Below, one piece after another: positions 32,035-41,894 of a DNA stretch of 64,000 bases. The translations under genes and the position numbers were made by a program. Within the stretch, counting starts at the first letter, position 1. The number at the start of each line of letters is the position of its first letter. The notes beneath the pieces are model-generated. The model ran no database searches, was not told the DNA's origin, and saw only the letters and a list, made by a program, of their open reading frames with translations. This DNA comes from Hippea alviniae EP5-r (GTDB taxonomy: Bacteria > Campylobacterota_A > Desulfurellia > Desulfurellales > Hippeaceae). The stretch lies in contig NZ_ATUV01000002.1 in assembly GCF_000420385.1 (NCBI RefSeq), positions 248,001 through 312,000 of the forward strand, written 5' to 3'.

Positions 32035-32945
32035 CTCTTCTGAATGAGTTTCTTTTTTGAGAGTCCAAGCAACTCTTCGAAACTTCTCAAAATAAAGTCT
32101 TTTACATTTTCTGCTATCTTATCGTAATCTCTATGCGCTCCACCTAAAGGCTCCTCTATTATTTCATCAATTACGCCGAGCTCATATAAATCTTTTGCTC
32201 CCACTCTCATTGCCTTTGCAGCATCGATTGAATGTTCTGTATCTCTCCATAGGATTGATGAGCAACCTTCTGGCGATATAACGCCGTATATTGCAAACTG
32301 CAGCATTCCGACTCTGTCGCCTGCTGCAATAGCCAAAGCACCACCAGAGCCACCTTCACCTGTTACAACAACCACAATTGGCACTTCTGTTTCAAACATC
32401 ATTTTTAGGTTTGTGGCTATGGCTTCGGATTGACCTCTCTCTTCTGCTCCAATACCTGGGTATGCTCCGGGTGTGTCAACAAATGTTATAATAGGTATGT
32501 TAAACTTCTCTGCTAACTTCATTATGCGCTGGGATTTTCTGTATCCTTCTGGGTTTGCCATACCGAAGTTTCTGTAAAGGTTGTCTTTTGTGTTTTTGCC
32601 CTTTTGATGGCCTATGATTGCAACCCTTTGTCCATCTATATAGCCAAAACCCGTAACAATAGCCTTATCGTCTGCAAATCTTCTATCGCCGTGAATCTCT
32701 GTAAAGTCATCAATAATTCTTTCTACATAATCCAGGGTGTATGGTCTGTTTGGATGCCTTGCTATTTTTATTATCTTGTCTATGGAGAGATTTTCAAACT
32801 CCCTTTTTAATATCTGATTTTTCTTCTCTTCGAGTTTCCTTATCTCGTCAAGAACATCTATATTACGCTCTTCGGCCATCTTTTTAAGGTTGGCTATCTG
32901 CTCTTCTATCTCATAGATGGGCTTTTCGAAGTCCAAGGTAAACAT
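31995..32945 (-). CDS. accA: Acetyl-CoA carboxylase carboxyltransferase subunit alpha
   Basis: This is the alpha half of the carboxyltransferase that makes malonyl-CoA for fatty-acid synthesis. Family blocks: RHPNRPYTLDY near residue 64, GDRRFADDKAI, FVDTPGAYPGIGAEERGQ near residue 160 and GEGGSGGALAI near residue 200. The beta subunit accD is not in the window. AAGGAGGG precedes ATG 32945. It lies between lysC and pheA in a biosynthetic run. Confidence 0.97.
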   Translation of the reverse strand: MFTLDFEKPIYEIEEQIANLKKMAEERNIDVLDEIRKLEEKKNQILKREFENLSIDKIIKIARHPNRPYTLDYVERIIDDFTEIHGDRRFADDKAIVTGFGYIDGQRVAIIGHQKGKNTKDNLYRNFGMANPEGYRKSQRIMKLAEKFNIPIITFVDTPGAYPGIGAEERGQSEAIATNLKMMFETEVPIVVVVTGEGGSGGALAIAAGDRVGMLQFAIYGVISPEGCSSILWRDTEHSIDAAKAMRVGAKDLYELGVIDEIIEEPLGGAHRDYDKIAENVKDFILRSFEELLGLSKKKLIQKRWEKWRKMTTQFL

Positions 32946-32957
32946 TTAAAGCCCTCC

Positions 32958-34184
32958 TTATTGTTCTTTATATAGTTCAAACGCATCATGCAATGCTCTT
33001 ACTGCAAGCTCTGTATATTTTTCATCTATAAGACAAGATATTTTAATTTCTGAGGTTGTAATTGCCCTTATGTTTATGTTTTCAGTTGCCAAGGTGTTGA
33101 ACATTTTCGCTGCAACACCTGGATGTGAACGCATACCGACACCAACAATAGATACCTTTGCCACATCCTTATTTATGCTTACTTCTCCAGCGTTTAGCTC
33201 TTTTGATAAGTTTTGCAGTATTTCAAACGCCTTATCTGCGTCGTCTCTTGGAACCGTAAAAGATATGTCCGTTGTTTTACCATCATCACTAACATTCTGG
33301 ACAATCATGTCAACATTGATGTTGTTTTTGGCTATCTCATCAAATATCTTTGCTGCAACACCTGGTTCATCCTTAACCTTGTTTATCTTGAGCCTTGCCT
33401 GATTTTTGTCGTGTGCCACCCCAGAAACAACGATTTTCTCCATCTCTTTGTCCTCCTTTGTTACTAAGGTTCCCGGATTAAATGTGAAGCTTGATAGAAC
33501 CATGATCGGCACATTGTATTTCATGCCAAACTCAACAGAACGTATTTGAAGCACCTTAGCACCCAAGCTTGCAAGCTCCATCATCTCTGAATAGCTGATT
33601 TTATCCAGCTTTCTGGCATTATTAACGATTCGTGGGTCTGCTGTATAGATGCCGTCGACATCGGTGTATATCTCACACATATCAGCCTTTAATGCTGCTG
33701 CTATGGCAACGGCTGTTGTATCTGAGCCGCCTCTTCCCAAGGTTGTTACATCTCCTGTTGTCTCACTAATTCCCTGAAATCCTGCAACAATAACTATCTC
33801 TCCATTATCCAAATGTTCAAATATTCTTTTAGCATCAATTGATTTTATTCGTGCTTTTGTATGTATCTCGTCTGTTACGATGCCACACTGCCTTCCTGTC
33901 ATTGCAACAGCTTTAGCACCAATCTCATTTAATCTTATGGCAACAAGGGCACTTGAGATTCTCTCACCGCTGGACAAAAGTAAGTCCATCTCTCTTTCGC
34001 TTGGTCTTTTTGATAGTTCTTTTGCCATTTTAATTAATTTATCTGTTTCGCCAGCCATTGCAGATACAATGGCGACTACCTTATTACCTTTTTCTGCTGT
34101 TTCTTTAATGTGTTGGGCTACGACTTTAATGCGTTCAATAGAGCCAACGCTTGTTCCACCATACTTCTGAACAATCAGAGCCAT
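32958..34184 (-). CDS. lysC: Aspartate kinase
   Basis: It phosphorylates aspartate at the head of lysine, threonine, methionine and diaminopimelate synthesis. The kinase domain starts with [12 protein letters not shown] and includes [19 protein letters not shown] near residue 145. Two C-terminal ACT domains (about 265-405) would carry lysine and/or threonine feedback. Length 408 matches the monofunctional class; there is no homoserine dehydrogenase fusion. AGGAGGG precedes the ATG. Confidence 0.97.
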   Translation of the reverse strand: MALIVQKYGGTSVGSIERIKVVAQHIKETAEKGNKVVAIVSAMAGETDKLIKMAKELSKRPSEREMDLLLSSGERISSALVAIRLNEIGAKAVAMTGRQCGIVTDEIHTKARIKSIDAKRIFEHLDNGEIVIVAGFQGISETTGDVTTLGRGGSDTTAVAIAAALKADMCEIYTDVDGIYTADPRIVNNARKLDKISYSEMMELASLGAKVLQIRSVEFGMKYNVPIMVLSSFTFNPGTLVTKEDKEMEKIVVSGVAHDKNQARLKINKVKDEPGVAAKIFDEIAKNNINVDMIVQNVSDDGKTTDISFTVPRDDADKAFEILQNLSKELNAGEVSINKDVAKVSIVGVGMRSHPGVAAKMFNTLATENINIRAITTSEIKISCLIDEKYTELAVRALHDAFELYKEQ

Positions 34185-34196
34185 TTTAAATCCCTC

Positions 34197-36323
34197 CTAA
34201 ATAAGGATTTCCCTTTTCCCCCTGTGGTCGGGTTTTGACAGTATACCTTTTTTCTCCATTTGTTCAACAATTCTTGCAGCTTTATTGTATCCTATCTTTA
34301 ATTTTCTTTGCAAATACGAAATTGACGGATTGCCACCTTCTTTTATTACCCTGACGGCTTCTTCAAACATCGGGTCTAACTCTTCGTCATTTTCGGTTAT
34401 GCCCACTATCTCTTTTGTTGCTTCAATTAGCTCTTCGTTGTATTCTGGCGAGCCTTGTGATTTTACAAAGTCTGTTACTCTTTTTATCTCGTTATCGCTT
34501 ATAAATGCTCCGTGAACCCTAATTAAGCTTGCAGCACCGGGTTGCATAAACAACATATCTCCCATACCGAGTAAGGCTTCAGCACCTTGCTGGTCTAAAA
34601 TTGTTCTTGAATCAACCTTAGATGTTACCTTGAATGAGATTCTTGCAGGGAAGTTTGCCTTGATTAATCCGGTTATAACATCGACGCTTGGCCTTTGTGT
34701 TGCAACGATTAGGTGAATACCGCTTGCCCTTGCCTTCTGAGCTAATCTTTCGATATACATCTCAACCTTTTTGCCACTTGCCATCATTAAATCTGCAAGC
34801 TCATCAACTACAACGACGATATAGGGCATGGGTGGATAATCTATACTGCCTGCTTTTGCCTTTTTATTGAAACCTTCAATATTCCTTACGCCTGTCTCGT
34901 TCATTATTTTGTATCGTGTCTCCATCTCGTTTACCAGAGCGCTCAAGGCTGCTGCTGCCTCTTTTGGGTCTGTAACGACGGGCATCATCATATGCGGGAT
35001 GCCGTCATACATGGAAAGCTCCAAAATCTTCGGGTCAATCATGACGAACTTTACTTCCTTTGGCGTAGCTTTGTATAGGATGCTTACAATCATCGTATTG
35101 AGCGATACGCTTTTGCCCGAACCTGTTGCACCAGCAATCAGAAGGTGTGGCATTCTTGTTAAGTCCGTTACAAATACATTGCCAACCGTATCTTTGCCTA
35201 AGCCGAGCGTTAGTTTGCTCGTTGAGTTCATAAATGTTTTTGATGCGATAATCTCCTTCATATAGACGGTTTTTCTCTGTTTGTTTGATATCTCAATACC
35301 AACAGCTGCCTTGCCTGGAATGGGAGCTATGATTCTAACTGACATCGCTTCCATTGCCAAAGCTAAATCGTTGTAAAGGTTAGCTATCTTGCTGATTTTT
35401 ATGCCGGATTTGGGTCTAAACTCATACATAGTGACGACAGGGCCTGGTTTTACACCAACAACCTTGCCATCGACACCAAAGTGTCTGAGTTTCTCTTCTA
35501 ACTTTCTTGCACTCTCTTCTATCTCTTGCCTGTTAAACTCTTCATCGCCAATCTGGATAGGTTCATCCAAAAGTTCAATAGACGGAAATGTATATCCGTC
35601 TTCTGCTTCTCTTTCGGTTTTTTCTGTCTCTGTCTCGTCTTTTTTCTCTAAATACTCTGTATCTATTCTGATTGAACTTGTGTTTTCTGGGTTGGTTTTT
35701 TCTGTTTTTTCTTTAGGCTGTTCTTTTGGTTGTTCTTGTTGTTTTTCTTCTAAAGTCTCTTTATGAGTCTTGCTGTTTGTTATTCTCTCTTTGTCGTTTT
35801 TTTTTACTTCTTTGTTCTCTTTTTTTGGAATGAGAGAGATAAGAAAGACAAAAAACTCCTTTTGGGCTATGTATAAAATGGCAAATGAGAGCGGCAAAAA
35901 TATAATGAATGTGCCTATTTTACCCAAGAAGAATATAACCGATGAGCCAACCATATAACCTATACTGCCGCAGATAAAGAAGCCGTGATTTATAAGGTTT
36001 GCCCTGTTTATCGAAACTGTTGCATATAGCACAATGTCAAAAAAGATTATAAATAGAAGTGAAAAGAGTATGCTTCTTATGTATTTTAATGGGCTTTTAG
36101 CAAAAGAGAAAAGGCTTAGCGCCATAAAAAGCGGAATAAGAAAAGCCAAAATGCCAAACCTGTTTAAAAGGAAGAATGATAGCTTTGCTCCAAAGAGTCC
36201 TATGAAGTTTTTTATGTTCTGATATGGATAAAAGATATCACTAAAGTGATAAGAAACAAGGGCTAAGACTATGATGAGTGCCAAAAAGAGATTGATTAAA
36301 GGAAAAGGTTTTAGTTTTTTCAT
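34197..36323 (-). CDS. ftsK: FtsK/SpoIIIE DNA translocase
   Basis: It is a septal DNA pump that clears and aligns chromosome termini at division. Hydrophobic segments in the first 160 residues (four apparent membrane spans) are followed by a charged, Glu/Lys/Pro-rich linker (about 170-245). The motor follows, with Walker A GATGSGKS near residue 400 and Walker B VVVVDELADLMM near residue 510, and then a winged-helix gamma domain (about 640-705). The linker is much shorter than in E. coli, which explains the 708 residues. It abuts rnj with no spacer. Confidence 0.96.
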   Translation of the reverse strand: MKKLKPFPLINLFLALIIVLALVSYHFSDIFYPYQNIKNFIGLFGAKLSFFLLNRFGILAFLIPLFMALSLFSFAKSPLKYIRSILFSLLFIIFFDIVLYATVSINRANLINHGFFICGSIGYMVGSSVIFFLGKIGTFIIFLPLSFAILYIAQKEFFVFLISLIPKKENKEVKKNDKERITNSKTHKETLEEKQQEQPKEQPKEKTEKTNPENTSSIRIDTEYLEKKDETETEKTEREAEDGYTFPSIELLDEPIQIGDEEFNRQEIEESARKLEEKLRHFGVDGKVVGVKPGPVVTMYEFRPKSGIKISKIANLYNDLALAMEAMSVRIIAPIPGKAAVGIEISNKQRKTVYMKEIIASKTFMNSTSKLTLGLGKDTVGNVFVTDLTRMPHLLIAGATGSGKSVSLNTMIVSILYKATPKEVKFVMIDPKILELSMYDGIPHMMMPVVTDPKEAAAALSALVNEMETRYKIMNETGVRNIEGFNKKAKAGSIDYPPMPYIVVVVDELADLMMASGKKVEMYIERLAQKARASGIHLIVATQRPSVDVITGLIKANFPARISFKVTSKVDSRTILDQQGAEALLGMGDMLFMQPGAASLIRVHGAFISDNEIKRVTDFVKSQGSPEYNEELIEATKEIVGITENDEELDPMFEEAVRVIKEGGNPSISYLQRKLKIGYNKAARIVEQMEKKGILSKPDHRGKREILI

Positions 36324-37979
36324 TTAAATCTCCATTATTATTGGCAGAACCATCGGATTTCTCATGAGTTTTTTGTGTAAAAACTTGTTCATCGCCTTTC
36401 TGATTTTTTTCTTTATTTCGTATGCGTCTGTTCTTAAATCTATATTGCTTTGGTTTATTAGGTTTTTTACCATCATAGTTGCTTCGTGTAAAAGCTTTTG
36501 GGATTTCTCTTCATACAGCAGACCCTTTGTTATAATCTCTGGATTGCTTAAAAGTTCACCCGTTGTGTTGCTTACCGTAACAATGACAACGACAAACCCG
36601 TCTGTTGAGAGTTTCATTCTGTCTCTGATTACAACATCTTCAACATCTCCAACACCCTTGCCATCAACAAACACTCTGCCTGTTCTTATCTTTCCATCGA
36701 CTTTAACGCCATCCTTTGTTATCTTGAGTATATCGCCGTTATCTATGTTGAATATGTTTTGTGGCTTTATGCCCAGCTCTTGAGCTATCTTTGCGTGCTG
36801 CCTTCTCATCATGTATTCGCCGTGTATGGGCATAAAGTATTCAGGTCTTACCATGTTTATCATTAGTTTTAACTCTTCCTGTGATGCATGGCCTGAGACA
36901 TGGACATTGGAATTGCCTTCATAAAAGACATCAGCACCCTTGCGGGAGAGCGTGTTTATGATTTTTAGGATAGCCCTTTCGTTGCCGGGTATTGCTTTGG
37001 CTGAGATAACAACTGTGTCTGTTGGTTTTATCTTAATCTTTTTGTGTTCGCCTAACGCTATACGGGATAATCCACTCATCGGTTCGCCTTGAGAACCTGT
37101 TGTTACGATTATGACTTCTTTGTCTGGGTATTTGCAGATATCGTCTTCGCTTATTAAGACATTTTCTGGAACCTTTAAATATCCAAGCTCCATAGCTATG
37201 GTTGCATTTTGTATCATACTTTTTCCGGTTATGCAGACTCTTTTATTCGTCTCGACGGCTGTATTTATAACCTGCTGTATTCTGTGTATGTTTGATGCAA
37301 ATGTGACAAGCAGGATTCTGCCTTTGGCATTTGAGAATATATCAAAGAACCCTTTTTTTATCTCTTTTTCAGAGCCTGTAAATCCTTTGGCTGTAGCGTT
37401 TGTGCTATCACTTAAAAGCAGCTTTACACCGCGAGAACCATACTCTGAAAATTTGAGCATGTCGAACGGCTTACCATCAACGGGCGTCTGGTCTATTTTG
37501 AAATCACCCGTATGAATAATAACGCCCACATCCGTTGTTATTGCAAAACCGACGCCATCAACAATTGAGTGTGTTGTTCTGATAGGCTCTATCTTAAAAT
37601 CACCGATTGTGAACTTTTTTGATGGTTCTATCTCAATCATCTCTATGTTTGTTAAATCAAACTCCTTTAGTTTTGCCTTTACAAGGCCAAGCGTAAGTTT
37701 TGTGCCGTATATAGGCACCTTTATGTTCTGAAGTAGATAAGGAATTGCTCCCACATGGTCTTCATGTGCATGAGTTAGAACTAACGCTCTGAATTTATCC
37801 TTGTTTTCATAAATGTATGTGAAGTCAGGTATTACGATATCGACACCTAACATATCTTCTTCTGGAAACATTAACCCTGCATCTATCAGGATTAGGTCGT
37901 TTTCAGTCTCAAATACGGTTGAGTTTATGCCTATCTCGTCTAATCCACCCAAAGCTATGATTTTTACGAATTCTGCCAT
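36324..37979 (-). CDS. rnj: Ribonuclease J
   Basis: It is a metallo-beta-lactamase/beta-CASP exo- and endoribonuclease central to mRNA decay in bacteria lacking or supplementing RNase E. Seen: THAHEDHVGAIPYLL near residue 72 (zinc ligands), DSTNATAKGFT near residue 190, a beta-CASP block, and IHGEYMMRRQHA near residue 385 for the last histidines. Length 551 is normal. RNase J occurs in Campylobacterota and Firmicutes, so this fits the suggested affiliation. It overlaps rsmA by 16 bases. Confidence 0.95.
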   Translation of the reverse strand: MAEFVKIIALGGLDEIGINSTVFETENDLILIDAGLMFPEEDMLGVDIVIPDFTYIYENKDKFRALVLTHAHEDHVGAIPYLLQNIKVPIYGTKLTLGLVKAKLKEFDLTNIEMIEIEPSKKFTIGDFKIEPIRTTHSIVDGVGFAITTDVGVIIHTGDFKIDQTPVDGKPFDMLKFSEYGSRGVKLLLSDSTNATAKGFTGSEKEIKKGFFDIFSNAKGRILLVTFASNIHRIQQVINTAVETNKRVCITGKSMIQNATIAMELGYLKVPENVLISEDDICKYPDKEVIIVTTGSQGEPMSGLSRIALGEHKKIKIKPTDTVVISAKAIPGNERAILKIINTLSRKGADVFYEGNSNVHVSGHASQEELKLMINMVRPEYFMPIHGEYMMRRQHAKIAQELGIKPQNIFNIDNGDILKITKDGVKVDGKIRTGRVFVDGKGVGDVEDVVIRDRMKLSTDGFVVVIVTVSNTTGELLSNPEIITKGLLYEEKSQKLLHEATMMVKNLINQSNIDLRTDAYEIKKKIRKAMNKFLHKKLMRNPMVLPIIMEI

Positions 37980-38689
37980 TCTTCTCTCCAGAGATAATAG
38001 ATTTCATCCAAACTTAAATCGGATGGTCTTTTATGTGCAAACTCTTCTCTCACAGAGAAGGGTTTTAAGTTATTTTTCACGGTTTTTCTTGGATATGAAA
38101 ATAGTTTATCGATAAATTTAAAAAAGCTGTTATCTATTTGATAACTGCTCTTTTTTCTTTTGAACTTAACAACGCTTGATACGACCTTTGGTTTTGGTTT
38201 AAATGAGCCTGCAGAGACATTGAACAGCTTTGCTGTGTCGTAATAGAGCTGACATAAAACACTGAATTTTGAAAACTCCTTTGTTTGTGGTTTTGCCGTT
38301 ATGGTATCTGCAACTTCTTTTTGAACCATAAAAACCATCTTTGGTATAAAATCAAACTGTAAAACGAAATTCTTTATTATAGCTTTTGCTGAGTTGTATG
38401 GCAGGTTGCCACATATAACAGCTTTTCTTTTTATCTTAAGGTGCGCTGCATCCCCTCCTATCAGATAAAAATTCTTACCTTTGAACTTTTCTTTTAGATA
38501 GCCAAAAAGCTCCCTGTCCAACTCAACGCCGATAACTGTTCTATTATCGACTAAAAGCTTTTCGGTTAGGGCTCCCTTGCCAGGCCCAATCTCAATGATT
38601 AGAGATTCACCTTCGCACTGCTTAGCTATTTTAAGGGCAACACCTTCGTTTATTAAGAAGTGTTGCCCGAGCTGTTTCTTTGCTTCCAT
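37964..38689 (-). CDS. rsmA: 16S rRNA dimethyladenosine transferase
   Basis: It dimethylates the two adjacent adenines near the 3' end of 16S rRNA. AdoMet motif IEIGPGKGALTEKL is near residue 32, preceded by the family opener KKQLGQHFLIN, and catalytic NLPYNSA is near residue 95. At 241 residues it is shorter than E. coli KsgA (273), with the C-terminal domain reduced. It starts 37 bases inside pdxA; the pairing pdxA-rsmA is widespread. Confidence 0.94.
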   Translation of the reverse strand: MEAKKQLGQHFLINEGVALKIAKQCEGESLIIEIGPGKGALTEKLLVDNRTVIGVELDRELFGYLKEKFKGKNFYLIGGDAAHLKIKRKAVICGNLPYNSAKAIIKNFVLQFDFIPKMVFMVQKEVADTITAKPQTKEFSKFSVLCQLYYDTAKLFNVSAGSFKPKPKVVSSVVKFKRKKSSYQIDNSFFKFIDKLFSYPRKTVKNNLKPFSVREEFAHKRPSDLSLDEIYYLWREEWQNS

Positions 38690-39678
38690 CGTGCCATTCT
38701 GTATGCCTGATTGACGGCTTCTGAGAAACTTCTGTGGCTTGCTATGAATCTGCCAGCTATGTCAAAAGCCGTTCCGTGATCTGGCGATGTTCTTATTATG
38801 GGTATGCCGAGCGTTATGTTTACGCTTGTGTCGAAGTATAACGCCTTCAAAACACTCAATCCCTGATCGTGATACATGCTTATGAAACAATCATAATCGC
38901 TGCGTCTGTCTTTGACGAATATGGTGTCGGCAGAGAATGTGCCTTCAACATCTATTCCTTCGCTTTGAGCCTGCCTGATTGCAGGTATTATCTCTTTTTC
39001 TTCTTCATCACCCAAAAGACCACCTTCTGAGTTGTGCGGGTTTAGACTTGCAACGGCTATTCTTGGTTTTGGCATGCCATACCACTTCTTTAAATCGTCG
39101 TTTACTATCTTTATCGTTTTGTAAACTCTCTCTTTTGTGATGAGTTTTGGAACTTCTCTTAATGGGACATGCGTTGTTACAAGGGCAATTCTGAAACGCT
39201 TTGCAGCAAGCATCATAACATACTCTTTTACTCCGGTAAGCTCTGCTAAAATCTCTGTATGGCCTGCATACTTATGCCCGGCTAAATTAACTGCTTCTTT
39301 GCTGAAAGGCGCCGTTATAATGGCACTTACATAATCGTTCTTTGTTGCTTCAACGCCTGCGACGAAGCTTTTAAATGCTATATCTCCACAGGCCGCACTG
39401 ATTTGGCCAACCTTTAGTTCATCGATGTCAAACTTGTCCACTTCAACGATATTAATCTCTCCATCTTTGTAAGAGTTTTGAATAGACTCTGCATCCTTTA
39501 TGGAGTTTATCTGCATAGCAAGGTTGAACTTTTCAAGGTAATACTCAAAAACTGCGCTTGAGCCAAAAATGACGAGTTTGTGTTTAGAGCTTGGTTCGTA
39601 TATTAAGTGCTTTAAAATCACCTCAGGGCCTATGCCCGCAGGGTCTCCCATACTAACGCCTAATAGTGGTTTATTCAT
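38653..39678 (-). CDS. pdxA: 4-hydroxythreonine-4-phosphate dehydrogenase
   Basis: It oxidises 4-phosphohydroxy-L-threonine in pyridoxal-phosphate synthesis by the DXP-dependent route. The opener GVSMGDPAGIGPEV and metal/substrate histidines in GHKYAGHTE (near residue 138), NPHNSEGG (near 212) and MYHDQGL (near 270) are all present. Length 341 is typical. It overlaps the S4-domain gene by 8 bases and rsmA by 37 bases. Confidence 0.97.
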   Translation of the reverse strand: MNKPLLGVSMGDPAGIGPEVILKHLIYEPSSKHKLVIFGSSAVFEYYLEKFNLAMQINSIKDAESIQNSYKDGEINIVEVDKFDIDELKVGQISAACGDIAFKSFVAGVEATKNDYVSAIITAPFSKEAVNLAGHKYAGHTEILAELTGVKEYVMMLAAKRFRIALVTTHVPLREVPKLITKERVYKTIKIVNDDLKKWYGMPKPRIAVASLNPHNSEGGLLGDEEEKEIIPAIRQAQSEGIDVEGTFSADTIFVKDRRSDYDCFISMYHDQGLSVLKALYFDTSVNITLGIPIIRTSPDHGTAFDIAGRFIASHRSFSEAVNQAYRMARWKQRNSSGNTS

Positions 39679-39931
39679 AATACTCCTCGCTAATCGTAGT
39701 GTAATATTTTTTAGCTAAGGATTTTGGCGTGCCTTTCTGCGGCAAATCTTCAACCTTGTATTTTATCTTTTTCTGCTTGAAGTATATCTCTATCTCATCA
39801 CCCATCTTTACTTCATAGGATGCTTTTGCTTTTTTTGAGTTTACGAACACAAAACCTTCATCGCACATCTGCTTTGCAACAGTTCTGCGCTTTATTATTC
39901 TTGACTCCTTCAAGAACTGGTCTAATCTCAT
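39671..39931 (-). CDS. rqcP: S4-domain RNA-binding protein, RqcP/HslR type
   Basis: It is a small basic protein with one S4 RNA-binding fold. Residues 1-60 match the fold, with RLDQFLKESRIIKRRTVA opening it and VNSKKAKASYEVKMGDEI closing it. The 86-residue length and the tail fit RqcP, which stabilises P-site tRNA on split 50S subunits during ribosome-associated quality control, and the related Hsp15/HslR. The two cannot be firmly separated by eye. It lies between pdxA and a SurA-like chaperone. Confidence 0.8.
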   Translation of the reverse strand: MRLDQFLKESRIIKRRTVAKQMCDEGFVFVNSKKAKASYEVKMGDEIEIYFKQKKIKYKVEDLPQKGTPKSLAKKYYTTISEEYYE

Positions 39932-40785
39932 TTTAGATAAATCTCGATGTCACTTCTTGCCCTAACAAGCTTCAGCCAGCTTTTTAGCTTTGAATTTATG
40001 CGTTTGTCTATAAGAATATTTCTTATCTGTTGATCTATGTCTTCAGCTTCTTTTATCTTTATAAGTTTTACTATGTAAAATCTGCCTTCTGACTCTATTA
40101 TATTTGTATGTTCGCCACTCTTTAGGCTTAGAATCTGGCTTTGAAGATACGGGTTTAGAGCAGAAATAGGCACATCCCTTGTCTTATCTTTGGTTAAAGA
40201 GTATTTTTCAAGGAGTTTGTAAAAATCTTTACCCTTTTGAAGGAGTTTATATACCTTTTGGGCTTTCTTTAGACTGTCTAAGGTTATTATGCTTAAGACG
40301 GCAATCTTGTTTGAGCTTGAAAGCTCGTTTTTGTGCAGCTTATAGTAATTTTTTATATCCTGCTCTGTTATCTTTATTGAAGGTAAAAACACCTTTCGTG
40401 CAAACTTTATCCTGTAAAGTATTAGTCTTACACCTTCCTTGTAATAGTCAAAATCTATACCGCTTGCCTTTATCTTGTTTATAAACTCTTCTGTGCTTAG
40501 GTTATTTTGAGCTGCAAGGTTTTCTATGTATCTTTCAACATCATCATCGCTTATTGTTATGCCAACATTCTCTGCATACTCTTTTATCAGATAATCATCT
40601 ATCACTCTGTTTAATAGTTCTTGCGGTTTTTTTGCATTGTAAAATCCGGCTATGTTTTTAAGCTCATACAGGGTTATCGGTTTGCCATCGACTGTTGCCA
40701 CGATTTTATCAACAAGAGTAGCGGCGTTTGGTAGGCTCGTTAACCCAAAGAAAACCACAACCAAAACAATCAAAATTTTTTTCAT
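39928..40785 (-). CDS. SurA-like periplasmic peptidyl-prolyl isomerase/chaperone
   Basis: It probably helps outer-membrane proteins fold. A signal peptide (MKKILIVLVVVFFG and a following cleavage region) starts at ATG 40785, which has GGAGAG just upstream; the longer frame from 40830 is rejected. A SurA N-terminal domain (about residues 22-140, starting DKIVATVDGKPITLYEL) is followed by a parvulin-like domain (about 155-255) with the ILSLKSGE and GRFYIVKLI elements. Only one, rather weak, rotamase domain is seen, so chaperone activity is the safer role. It heads the leftward operon. Confidence 0.82.
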   Translation of the reverse strand: MKKILIVLVVVFFGLTSLPNAATLVDKIVATVDGKPITLYELKNIAGFYNAKKPQELLNRVIDDYLIKEYAENVGITISDDDVERYIENLAAQNNLSTEEFINKIKASGIDFDYYKEGVRLILYRIKFARKVFLPSIKITEQDIKNYYKLHKNELSSSNKIAVLSIITLDSLKKAQKVYKLLQKGKDFYKLLEKYSLTKDKTRDVPISALNPYLQSQILSLKSGEHTNIIESEGRFYIVKLIKIKEAEDIDQQIRNILIDKRINSKLKSWLKLVRARSDIEIYLK

Positions 40786-40881
40786 CTTCGTCTCTCCATC
40801 TTTGTTATCTGTTTCTGCACTCAAAACCACACATTATCAAACATAACTATACAAAAAAAACGATTTTTAGCAAGAAGTTTC

Positions 40882-40908
40882 TTGAAAAGGAAGGATGTTT
40901 TATATATC
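40882..40908 (+). promoter_or_regulatory. Possible promoter for the yhaM-like/tmk operon
   Basis: TTGAAA at 40882-40887 and TATATC at 40903-40908 are 15 bases apart; TATCTT at 40905-40910 gives 17. A GGGAGG ribosome site follows at 40921. The intergenic region 40786-40934 holds nothing else that I can name. Confidence 0.35.
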
Positions 40909-40934
40909 TTTTAGCGTGCAGGGAGGTAGCAAAA

Positions 40935-41894
40935 ATGTATGATTGCATCGAAGCTATAAAACAGAAAAGGCTAAAGAAGATAAACGGTGAGACTTTCTTG
41001 GTTTCTGAGAAGCATATCTTAAAGGCTCGAAATGGTGATGAGTATGTTGGGTTGAAGCTTAAAGACAGAAGCGGAATTATCGATGCTAAAATTTGGAACA
41101 ATCTGCTGCATCTGAAGGATAAATTTGAAGCTGGCGATTTTGTGAAGATTACGGGTGAGAGCAACTATTACAACGATAACTGGCAGGTGATTATAAAGGA
41201 TTTGGAAAGGGTTGAAGAAGAAGATGTGGATAAGAAGGCGTTTTTACCATCGACACAGAAGGATATAAGCAAGCTGCAGAGCGAACTTTTGGGCCTTATA
41301 GATTCTGTAAAGCATCCAGGATTAAAAAAATTGCTTGAAGAGATATTTACAGATGAAGAGTTCTTTGAGCGTTTCAGTCATGCACCAGCTGCAAAGACGA
41401 TGCATCATGCCTATGTTGGCGGTTTGATTGAGCACACTGTATCGGTTGGAAAGCTTGCAAGTCAGGTTGCTTTAGCCTATAAGGATATAGACAGGGATTT
41501 GCTTGTAAGTTGTGCACTCCTGCACGACATAGGAAAGGTGTATGAGCTTGACCCTATGACATTTAATTACACAACGGAAGGCAGATTGATAGGCCACATT
41601 GTTATAGGCTATACGATTGTTCACGACAAGATAAAAGCTTTAGGGCTTTTGAATCGAGAAAAAGAGATGTTGCTTTTGCACTGCATTTTGGCTCATCATG
41701 GAGAGTATGAGTATGGTTCTCCTAAGAAACCAAAAACAAAAGAAGCTGTGCTCATGAATATGATAGATATGCTGGATTCAAGGATGCAGCCGGTGGTTGA
41801 TGCAAAGGTTGATGAGAGTAGCGGATGGAGTGATTTGATAAAAATCATAGGAAAGGCGATATATGCACCAAAGAAGTCAAAAGAGCTCCTTTAG
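40935..41894 (+). CDS. YhaM-like 3'-5' exoribonuclease (OB-fold + HD domain)
   Basis: It has an N-terminal OB-type nucleic-acid-binding domain (about residues 10-95) and an HD phosphohydrolase domain (about 140-290) with HHAYVGGLIEHT, LLHDIGKVYELD and LLHCILAHHGEYE. This is the YhaM/CBF1 architecture, known as a 3'-5' exonuclease on RNA and DNA. ATG 40935 is chosen because GGGAGG at 40921 is well placed; the reading frame upstream to 40728 crosses the divergent gene and is not used. It overlaps tmk by 32 bases. Confidence 0.88.
   Translation: MYDCIEAIKQKRLKKINGETFLVSEKHILKARNGDEYVGLKLKDRSGIIDAKIWNNLLHLKDKFEAGDFVKITGESNYYNDNWQVIIKDLERVEEEDVDKKAFLPSTQKDISKLQSELLGLIDSVKHPGLKKLLEEIFTDEEFFERFSHAPAAKTMHHAYVGGLIEHTVSVGKLASQVALAYKDIDRDLLVSCALLHDIGKVYELDPMTFNYTTEGRLIGHIVIGYTIVHDKIKALGLLNREKEMLLLHCILAHHGEYEYGSPKKPKTKEAVLMNMIDMLDSRMQPVVDAKVDESSGWSDLIKIIGKAIYAPKKSKELL

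Noticed and set aside
40728-40934. N-terminal extension of the YhaM-like protein
   Set aside because: It would overlap the divergent SurA-like gene, and a clear ribosome site supports ATG 40935.
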